15,324 nt of DNA. Origin: an uncultured Collinsella sp. Lineage in GTDB: Bacteria; Actinomycetota; Coriobacteriia; Coriobacteriales; Coriobacteriaceae. The stretch lies in assembly GCA_900555815.1 (NCBI GenBank), contig USMR01000004.1, forward strand, positions 1-15,324, given 5' to 3'. Of this stretch, positions 9,719 to 15,324 are shown one piece after another; the first letter of the stretch is position 1; every line of letters begins with the position of its first letter. Position numbers and translations under genes: made by a program. Under the pieces are notes generated by a model. That model had not been told where the DNA came from. It did no database searches and saw only the letters and a list, made by a program, of their open reading frames with translations.

Positions 9719-10195
9719 TACGACTACGTCCTCGGATTGTGTGGGCTGATGAAGGACGTGGTTGTGGGGGTCTTTTGTCCCCTTCGCTGTTTCGCGGCTT
9801 TGCCGCGAAACCTCGCGCCGCTTTGGGGATGGATGGAGGTTTTGGCTGTTGTTGCCTTCTATCCCCGTGCTTTGGGGCTGGTTGCCTTTTTGGAGCTCAT
9901 CTTTATTCCTTATGCTGAATGAAAAGCCCCATGTTTTTGCAGGGGTGCATACTCGTCTTATTAATGCATAGAATCTCGTATAGTGCGAGTAAGATATTAC
10001 GCTGTCTGTTTTGTGTTTAGCAGAGATATAGTTTGCATAATCTGGTCTAATCCCTGCTCTATTAAAATAAAGTCGCACGTAAATGGCGTAGATATGCCTA
10101 AGCTTGGCTTCTTTACGCTGAGCGGGTAAAAATGACCGTTCACCGTTCAACTGTTTTCAAAATGAATAAAATAAGGGATAACAGGAATATAAACC
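9719..10195. other. Gene-free stretch between nifJ and arcC
   Basis: The open frames at 9659-9922 and nearby have poor protein composition and overlap the terminator, so I reject them. The stretch holds a 10-bp hairpin with a TTT loop (9789-9811, GTTTCGCGGC/GCCGCGAAAC). From about 9900 it becomes markedly AT-rich, which is where an arcC promoter should lie. I cannot pick one -10/-35 pair with confidence. Confidence 0.55.
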
Positions 10196-10233
10196 TTAAT
10201 AAACTCGTGTATCACACGGACACGGGTTATTAA
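10196..10233 (+). promoter_or_regulatory. Imperfect dyad upstream of arcC
   Basis: TTAATAAACTCGTGT (10196-10210) faces ACACGGGTTATTAA (10220-10233); the arms match except for one extra base and one mismatch, with 9 nt between. It ends about 20 nt before the arcC ribosome site (AAAGGA, 10254-10259). It could be an operator or a leader hairpin. It does not match an ArgR or FNR consensus that I know. Confidence 0.45.
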
Positions 10234-10268
10234 TGGGTTGTAGGCCTTTTACAGAAAGGATTCCAGCA

Positions 10269-11231
10269 ATGTCTAAGCCTCTTGGCAAGCCCGATCGTAT
10301 TGTCGTCGCCCTTGGCGGCAACGCCCTCGGCAACAACCCCGTTGAGCAGATCGAGGCCGTGAGCAACACCGCTCACGCTCTTCTCGGCCTGATCGAGCAG
10401 GGTAACGAGATCATCATCACCCACGGCAACGGCCCGCAGGTCGGCATGATCCAGAACGCCTTCGCCGCTGCCCACGACGCCATCGGCACCCCCGAGATGC
10501 CGCTGCCCGAGTGCGGCGCCATGTCCCAGGGCTACATTGGTTATCACCTGCAGCAGGGCATCGGCCGCGAGATGCACAAGCGCTATAAGCGTTGGCACGC
10601 CGCAACCGTCGTCACCCAGATCGAGTGCGACCCGGACGATCCCGCGTTCAAGAACCCGACCAAGCCGATCGGCCCCTTCTACACCGAGGAGCAGGCCAAG
10701 GAGTTCATGGCCGAGGACCCCTCCAAGGTCTTCGTCGAGGATTCCGGCCGCGGCTGGCGTCGCGTCGTCGCTTCCCCCGATCCCAAGAAGATCGTCGAGG
10801 CTGACTCCATCCTCAACCTGCTCGACAACGAGTTCATCGTCATCGCCTGCGGTGGCGGCGGCATCCCCGTCGTCCGCGACTACGAGAACAAGGGCTGCTA
10901 CAAGGGCGGTCCCGCCGTCATCGACAAGGACCTGGGCGGCGAGCTGCTGGCCGAGGACTGCGACGCCGACGTCCTGTTCCTGCTGACCGCCGTTGAGCAT
11001 GTCGCCATCAACTTTGGCAAGCCCAACCAGGAGGAGCTCGAGGACATCACCGCCGACGAGGCCGAGCGCCTGGCCGACGAGGGTCAGTTCGGCAAGGGTT
11101 CCATGGAGCCCAAGGTTCGCGCTGCCATCAAGTTCGCGCGTTCCCGCAAGGGCCGCACCTGCATCATCGGCGCCCTGGACAAGGCCGCCGAGACCATGGC
11201 TGGCCTCTCCGGTACCCGCATTCACGAGTAG
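10269..11231 (+). CDS. arcC: Carbamate kinase
   Basis: A 320-residue enzyme of the amino-acid kinase fold that transfers phosphate from carbamoyl phosphate to ADP, giving ATP, CO2 and ammonia. It is the last step of arginine deiminase, agmatine or purine-derived carbamoyl phosphate breakdown. Motifs are VVALGGNAL (12-20), THGNGPQVG (51-59), the PTKPIGPFYTEEQA lid segment (130-143), ACGGGGIPV (193-201), VIDKD (217-221) and FGKGSMEPKV (274-283). Length and motifs are normal. The ATG at 10269 has AAAGGA about 9 nt upstream; the in-frame ATG at 10233 has none and adds an unconserved tail. No arginine deiminase or carbamoyltransferase gene adjoins it, so the carbamoyl phosphate source lies elsewhere. 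Confidence 0.97.
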   Translation: MSKPLGKPDRIVVALGGNALGNNPVEQIEAVSNTAHALLGLIEQGNEIIITHGNGPQVGMIQNAFAAAHDAIGTPEMPLPECGAMSQGYIGYHLQQGIGREMHKRYKRWHAATVVTQIECDPDDPAFKNPTKPIGPFYTEEQAKEFMAEDPSKVFVEDSGRGWRRVVASPDPKKIVEADSILNLLDNEFIVIACGGGGIPVVRDYENKGCYKGGPAVIDKDLGGELLAEDCDADVLFLLTAVEHVAINFGKPNQEELEDITADEAERLADEGQFGKGSMEPKVRAAIKFARSRKGRTCIIGALDKAAETMAGLSGTRIHE

Positions 11232-11253
11232 TCTCTACTCTGTTGCCTCTCTC

Positions 11254-11277
11254 GTGGGCGCCAGGCAAAGCGCCCAC
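11254..11277. repeat. 8-bp GC-rich hairpin after arcC
   Basis: GTGGGCGC (11254-11261) pairs with GCGCCCAC (11270-11277) around an 8-nt loop, 22 nt after the arcC stop. It has no T tract and lies just before a classical terminator, so it may protect the mRNA 3' end or be incidental. Confidence 0.55.
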
Positions 11278-11296
11278 AAACTAGCCTCTCTTCATG

Positions 11297-11329
11297 AGCC
11301 CCGCAGCCCGCTCCGACTGCGGGGCTTTT
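11297..11329 (+). terminator. Intrinsic terminator of arcC
   Basis: AGCCCCGCAG (11297-11306) pairs with CTGCGGGGCT (11317-11326) and is followed by a T tract ending at 11329. This is a textbook stem and U-run 65 nt after the arcC stop. Confidence 0.9.
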
Positions 11330-11342
11330 GCTATTCACCTAG

Positions 11343-11489
11343 TCATCGGGGACAAACCCGGCACTTGGGGACGGTCCTTTCCTGCCGGCAGCTTGGGACA
11401 GTCCTTAATAGTCATTGGGGACGTTCTTAAACGACTAGCCAAACAAGAACGTCCCCAACGACTACTCATTTAAGTCTGTCCCCAATGAC
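11343..11489. repeat. Cluster of GGGGAC-type short repeats, both orientations
   Basis: Plus-strand units: TCGGGGAC (11346-11353), TTGGGGACGGTCCTTT (11365-11380), a diverged TTGGGACAGTCCTT (11393-11406) and GTCATTGGGGACGTTCTT (11411-11428). Inverted units: AAGAACGTCCCCAACGAC (11445-11462) and AAGTCTGTCCCCAATGAC (11472-11489). The middle pair forms an 18-bp stem with one mismatch. Such units resemble the repeats mobilised by REP-associated (Y1, IS200-like) transposases, but no transposase is present here. Confidence 0.75.
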
Positions 11490-11584
11490 TGCCCAATGGC
11501 TGGGAAGGCGCATCCCACACCGACGCATTGCCTTCGGGCCCTCTCCCCAGGCTCTCCATAGCTCAGCTGGACTCCCCGCAACCT

Positions 11585-11602
11585 GTTCCGAGTTGGCGGA
11601 AC
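11585..11602. repeat. Short dyad before the PTS regulator gene
   Basis: GTTCCG (11585-11590) faces CGGAAC (11597-11602) with a 6-nt spacer, 62 nt before the regulator start. It might be an operator for autoregulation, but six-base arms also occur by chance. Confidence 0.25.
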
Positions 11603-11664
11603 GAGCGCGACGTGGAGTGTCATTCTTTACCGCGTTAGACTAGACGCAGGGAAAGGAGGAGGAC

Positions 11665-13560
11665 ATGGATGCTCGCGTCAAGCAGCTTGTAAATATGATC
11701 GAGGACGCTCAGCCTGTCGCTGTCGCGGTACTTGCCAAGCGTCTCGAGGTAAGCGAGCGCGCCGTGAGAAACTATATCCATCGCGCAAACGACAACCTTG
11801 CAGGGGTTGCACGCATCGTTGGCAGCAAGGGGCAGTATCGTATCGATGTTGCACGTGCAGATGAGCTTGCTCGCTTGCTAGACGGTGCGGCTCTGGCCCA
11901 TCCGGGCATTCCTGATACGCGCGACGGCCGTGTGTCCTTCCTTCTTAACGACCTCCTCATGCGGTCCCAGTGGGTGACGATTGAGGAGTATGCGGATTTA
12001 CTCTACGTTTCGGCGCGAACTCTGTCCAATGACATGCGTCTGGTAGAGCAGAAACTCGCCCAATTTGACTTAACGCTCGAAAAGCGCCCACGCTACGGAA
12101 TCCGCGTTGCGGGCGGGGAGTCGCAGCGGCGCCTGTGCCTGGCCTCGCTGGTGAGGCCCGTGTTGCCCGACACCGACGATGCAAAGCTCGCCGAGCGCCT
12201 GCGGGCCATCGCCGCATGTGTGGACGATGCTCTGACGGCCTCGCCCGTCACGGTGAGCTCGCTGGCATCCCGCAATCTCATCATGCATCTTTACATTGCT
12301 CTTGGCCGCATCGAGCAGGGCTGCTATGTCCCAGCTGCAGAATCGGACGTTCAAAAACTGGAGGGAACGCGCGAATACGCCGCGGCTTTCCAGATTGCCG
12401 CAAACATCAAGGATGCCCTGGGCGTGAGCATGCCCCGAGAAGAGGTTGCCTTTATCGCAATCCATTTGCTCGGCAGGGGCACGGGCGTGCCCGAGAAGGG
12501 CTCTGCCGTTATCTCGGACGAGATGTGGGAGATTGCTTCCGAGATGGTACGTGCGGTCAACGATGAGTTTAGGTTTGACTTTAGCGGCGATCTTGAACTT
12601 CGCATGAACCTTGCTCGGCATATCGGCCCTCTGGGCTATCGCCTTGAATATCACATGCATATGGATAACCCCATGCTGTCCGATATCAAGACGAGGTTTC
12701 CGTTGGCCTATTCGATGGCAGCTGGCACCTCGCAGGTACTCGAGCGTCATTTTGGCAGCCAGCCCTCTGATGAAGAGCTCGGCTACATCGCCATGGCATT
12801 TGCCCTGGCCCTCGAGCAGCAAGCCGACCAGCCGCGTCGCAAACGCATCCTGATCGTGTGCGCCTCGGGAGCGGGAAGCGCCCGTATGCTCGAGCACCAG
12901 TACCGCAAGCAGTTTGGCATGTATATCGATTCGATTGAGACATGCGATGTCGCCCGCGTGGGAACGTTCGATTTTTCGCATATCGACTACGTGTTCACAA
13001 CGGTGCCGCTCAACGTCAAGTTGCCCGTGCCCGTCCGCGAGGCCGATTTCTTCTTGGAGACGAGCGATGTCAACGCTATCCGCAAGGTGCTGAGCGACGA
13101 CACTGCGCAATCGGACTCCGTGAGCTCTTTCTTTAGCCGTGCCCTGTTCTTCAACCGCGTTGAGGCGTCGTCGAAGCAGGCCGTTCTCCGATATCTCTCC
13201 GAGCGCGCCGTCGAGAGCGGCCGTGTCGATGCCCAGTTTGCCCAAGAGGTCGCCGAGCGCGAGAGCGCGAGCGCCACCTCGTTTGGCAATGGGGTAGCCA
13301 TGCCCCATGGGATGCATCCCTTGAGCGCCGAGGCCTTTGTTACCGTGGCCCTGCTCGAACATCCCATTCTTTGGGACGAATACGGCCATGAGGTCGATAT
13401 CGTCTTTATGGTGTCGTTTGCCCGGTCGGGCGGCGATGAGGCGCGGATCTTGAGCTCACTGCTCGCCGAGATCTTTATGGACCGCCAGGGGGTCGAGCGC
13501 CTACGCGAGCGCCGGTCCTGGCATGAGCTGATGGCGCTTGTGCAAGCGCATACGGCTTAA
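11665..13560 (+). CDS. PRD-containing PTS-controlled transcriptional regulator (LicR/MtlR type)
   Basis: A 631-residue activator whose activity is set by PTS phosphorylation. Domains in order: an HTH at about 1-60 (VAVLAKRLEVSERAVRNYI), a second HTH of Mga type at about 90-148, PRD1 about 175-272 (His208, His267), PRD2 about 285-385 (His319), a GatB-like EIIB domain about 392-450 with Cys399 in VCASGAGSARML, and an EIIA domain about 488-630 with His548 in AMPHGM. At the second PRD2 site, where relatives usually have His, the sequence reads YIAMAF (Ala378), so one phosphorylation site may be missing. The ATG follows a strong GGAGGAGG-type site. The HTH pair and EII domains favour DNA-binding activation over BglG-type RNA antitermination. 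It should control the EIIA-EIIB-EIIC genes that follow. Confidence 0.92.
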   Translation: MDARVKQLVNMIEDAQPVAVAVLAKRLEVSERAVRNYIHRANDNLAGVARIVGSKGQYRIDVARADELARLLDGAALAHPGIPDTRDGRVSFLLNDLLMRSQWVTIEEYADLLYVSARTLSNDMRLVEQKLAQFDLTLEKRPRYGIRVAGGESQRRLCLASLVRPVLPDTDDAKLAERLRAIAACVDDALTASPVTVSSLASRNLIMHLYIALGRIEQGCYVPAAESDVQKLEGTREYAAAFQIAANIKDALGVSMPREEVAFIAIHLLGRGTGVPEKGSAVISDEMWEIASEMVRAVNDEFRFDFSGDLELRMNLARHIGPLGYRLEYHMHMDNPMLSDIKTRFPLAYSMAAGTSQVLERHFGSQPSDEELGYIAMAFALALEQQADQPRRKRILIVCASGAGSARMLEHQYRKQFGMYIDSIETCDVARVGTFDFSHIDYVFTTVPLNVKLPVPVREADFFLETSDVNAIRKVLSDDTAQSDSVSSFFSRALFFNRVEASSKQAVLRYLSERAVESGRVDAQFAQEVAERESASATSFGNGVAMPHGMHPLSAEAFVTVALLEHPILWDEYGHEVDIVFMVSFARSGGDEARILSSLLAEIFMDRQGVERLRERRSWHELMALVQAHTA

Positions 13561-13679
13561 GACTTCTTTTGTCGATGACCCTGTCAGTCTACCTGCAATA
13601 AACCTCGAGGATTGCGGGCGGGAGATAGGCGTTTCGAATATTCAAGTACAAACCAAACATCACGGGAGAGGAGACCGTT

Positions 13680-14006
13680 ATGGACGATCAGGGAACCGAG
13701 ATGGTTTCGTTTCAGCTGGTCGCTGCAGCGGGAGAGGCACGCAGCCTTGCCTTCGAAGCCCTTGAAAAGGCAAAGGCGGGGGATTTTGACGCCGCCGCCA
13801 AACTCATGAAGCAGTCAAAGGATGCGGGAATCAAGGCTCACCACATCCAAACGCAGCTGCTTTCGACTGAGGCAGCGGGCGAGCATCTGTCGGTGGATGT
13901 GTTGCTGGTCCATGCTCAGGACCACCTCATGTGCTCCATGCTTGCTCAGGAGCTCGTGCAGGAGCTGATCTGCCTGTATGAGCGCACTGCAACCAAGAAC
14001 GCCTAG
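13680..14006 (+). CDS. PTS lactose/cellobiose-family EIIA component
   Basis: A 108-residue cytoplasmic phosphocarrier that passes phosphate from HPr to the EIIB encoded next. The all-helical LacF/ChbA type is recognised from SFQLVAAAGEARSLAFEAL, the HHIQTQLLSTEA segment and the active-site VHAQDHLM. His78 is the phosphorylation site and Asp81 the metal-binding Asp of this family. The length is typical. GGAGAGGAG precedes the ATG by about 8 nt. The 119-nt gap after the regulator may hold a separate promoter, but I see no convincing one. The sequence does not tell lactose from cellobiose or chitobiose. Confidence 0.94.
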   Translation: MDDQGTEMVSFQLVAAAGEARSLAFEALEKAKAGDFDAAAKLMKQSKDAGIKAHHIQTQLLSTEAAGEHLSVDVLLVHAQDHLMCSMLAQELVQELICLYERTATKNA

Positions 14007-14052
14007 CGGCGTGCGGTGACTATCCAACCAATCAATGCGAAGGGAATCCCTT

Positions 14053-14346
14053 ATGAAGATCCTTCTTGTTTGCGCAGCTGGTCTGTCTACAAGCATTCTG
14101 ATGAAGAAACTCGAGAAATATGCGGAGCAAAACGGCATCGAGCTCGATATCGATGCGGTGGGTATCGGCGAGTATCAGGAGACGTGCGCCAATTATGACG
14201 TGCTGCTCTTGGGGCCGCAGGTGTCCTACCAGCTCAACACCGTCAAGCAGGGGAGCGGTAAGCCGACCGCGGTCATCCCCGCACAGGACTACGGCATGGG
14301 CAACGCCGCCAACGTGCTGGCACTCGCCCAGTCGCTGTTGGGTTAG
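14053..14346 (+). CDS. PTS lactose/cellobiose-family EIIB component
   Basis: A 97-residue cytoplasmic protein whose Cys7, in MKILLVCAAGLSTSILMKKL, accepts phosphate from EIIA and passes it to sugar entering through EIIC. It shows the P-loop-like C-A-A-G-x-S-T/S turn and the LLLGPQV-x-Y segment of this family. ATG 14053 is preferred over the upstream in-frame ATG at 14035 because AGGGA precedes it at good distance and relatives begin MKI. It ends 9 nt before the EIIC start, so the two are translationally close. Confidence 0.94.
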   Translation: MKILLVCAAGLSTSILMKKLEKYAEQNGIELDIDAVGIGEYQETCANYDVLLLGPQVSYQLNTVKQGSGKPTAVIPAQDYGMGNAANVLALAQSLLG

Positions 14347-14355
14347 GAGGCAACC

Positions 14356-15324
14356 ATGGAGAAGTTCATGACCCTGCTTCAGGAAAAACTGACCCCTATC
14401 GCCAATTTCTGCGGCACCGAGCGCCACTTTGCCTCCATGCAAAAGGGCTTTATGAGCGCGATCAGCTTCATCTTGGTATCTGCCGTCTTTATGATCCTCG
14501 CCAACCCGCCGGTCACGGCCGACCTGGTGGCGCAGGGCGGGTTCTGGTCCGTCTTTGGCCCTTGGCTCGATTTTGCCACGGCCAATAAGCTCACGCTGCT
14601 CATTCCCTTCAACATGACGATGGGCATACTGTCGGTGATCGTGACGTTCGCAATCGCCTATAACCTGGCGGGCACCTACAAGATGCCCAAGCTTAACGCC
14701 GGCATGACCTCGCTGGTGATGTTCCTGATCGCCGCGGCGCCGTCGTCCTACTACCAGCTTGCTGACGAGTCCGTGCTCCAGGCGGTCCCCTGCACCTATC
14801 TGGGTGCGCAGGGCCTGTTTACCGCCATCATCGTTGCCTTGGTCTCCGTCGAGGTCACGCGCTTCTGCCAGACCAAGGGCATCACCATCAAGATGCCCGA
14901 TGGCGTGCCGCCGTTTTTGTCCGAAACCTTTGGCGCCATCGTACCTATGCTCGCCAACATCCTCATCTTCTTTGGCGGCAACCTGCTGATCCAGATGATC
15001 GATCCCGCGCTGTCCATCCCCTCGGTTATCGAGAAGCTGCTCGCTGCCCCGCTTTCCGTCGCAGTTGACTCTGTGCCCGGCGCACTGCTTATCTGCTTCA
15101 TGACGCTGCTGTTTTGGTGCTTTGGCGTCCACGGCAACATGATCGTAATGCCCATCACCGCCCCGGTCACGCTTGCCGCCTTTGCCGCCAACGCCTCGCT
15201 CTATGCTGCCGGGCAGCCGCTTGAGTTCCACCCGGCGCTCATGTCGTTGGCCATCAACCTCATCGGCGGCACGGGTAATACGTTCTCTTTTGTGGCGCTC
15301 TGCGCGTTTAGGGCAAAGTCGCAG
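14356..15324 (+). CDS. PTS lactose/cellobiose-family EIIC permease (3' end beyond window)
   Basis: The frame starts at an ATG with TAGGAGG seven nt upstream and stays open for 323 codons to the window edge; the family is usually about 430 residues. The protein begins MEKFMTLLQEKLTPIANFCG and soon enters repeated hydrophobic helices. It has the FGVHGN motif (near residue 255) and NLIGGTGNTFSF (near 300) typical of CelB/ChbC/LacE permeases, where the His and surrounding loop help form the sugar site. It transports and, with EIIB, phosphorylates a beta-linked disaccharide; the exact sugar cannot be read from this. It is the last gene of the visible PTS operon. Confidence 0.94.
   Translation, partial: MEKFMTLLQEKLTPIANFCGTERHFASMQKGFMSAISFILVSAVFMILANPPVTADLVAQGGFWSVFGPWLDFATANKLTLLIPFNMTMGILSVIVTFAIAYNLAGTYKMPKLNAGMTSLVMFLIAAAPSSYYQLADESVLQAVPCTYLGAQGLFTAIIVALVSVEVTRFCQTKGITIKMPDGVPPFLSETFGAIVPMLANILIFFGGNLLIQMIDPALSIPSVIEKLLAAPLSVAVDSVPGALLICFMTLLFWCFGVHGNMIVMPITAPVTLAAFAANASLYAAGQPLEFHPALMSLAINLIGGTGNTFSFVALCAFRAKSQ

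Noticed and set aside
9659..9922. Short plus-strand frames after nifJ
   Set aside because: They start inside the terminator hairpin, have no ribosome site and show unlikely composition.
10230..11225. A 331-residue minus-strand open frame
   Set aside because: Shadow of arcC with the same low-complexity composition.
12070..13389. A 439-residue minus-strand open frame
   Set aside because: Shadow of the PRD regulator, whose motifs on the plus strand are clear.
13561..13679. RNA antiterminator (RAT) site before EIIA
   Set aside because: I found no convincing hairpin or T-run in this gap, and the regulator has DNA-binding domains instead of an RNA-binding CAT domain.
14032..15231. A 399-residue minus-strand open frame
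   Set aside because: Shadow of EIIB and EIIC; Arg/Gly/Asp-rich with no motif.

Overview
The window looks like chromosomal DNA of a high-GC anaerobic gut actinobacterium of the Coriobacteriia, most likely Collinsella or a close relative. The evidence is a one-piece pyruvate:ferredoxin oxidoreductase, a stand-alone carbamate kinase, a PRD/PTS sugar operon, GC-rich codon use in the housekeeping genes and strong AGGAGG-type ribosome sites. The genus is an inference; no marker RNA gene is present.

Positions 1-4700 are a lower-GC, accessory-looking segment. A plus-strand ABC exporter (302-1954) faces a minus-strand cluster: a radical SAM/SPASM maturase (4644-3313), two paralogous Cys/Asp-rich precursor peptides (3254-3051 and 3020-2841), a 35-residue membrane peptide (2762-2655) and a hairpin that probably ends the operon (2546-2590). 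None of the three small genes is called correctly by simple ORF length. Both precursors begin with the same KHIHP leader motif, and their cores carry repeated Cys-X(2-4)-Asp units. This is the substrate pattern of freyrasin-type ranthipeptides, in which a radical SAM enzyme links Cys sulfur to a non-alpha carbon of Asp. An IS110-type transposase remnant with a folded leader (about 2161-2451) lies between the exporter and the cluster.

Positions 4645-6043 are a decayed junction. They hold the C-terminal FHA domain of a truncated, probably frameshifted gene (5073-5567), a long palindrome (5584-5648) and a leader of about 280 nt before nifJ.

Positions 6044-11329 are core metabolism. nifJ (6044-9583) ends in a terminator nested in a 29-bp inverted repeat. 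arcC (10269-11231) has a dyad just upstream of its ribosome site and its own terminator. PFOR makes acetyl-CoA and reduced ferredoxin from pyruvate; carbamate kinase makes ATP from carbamoyl phosphate.

Positions 11343-11489 carry a cluster of short GGGGAC repeats in both orientations. From 11665 to the window edge runs a PTS sugar locus: a multidomain PRD regulator with EIIB- and EIIA-like domains, then lactose/cellobiose-type EIIA, EIIB and EIIC (cut by the window end). The regulator probably senses phosphorylation state and controls this transporter.
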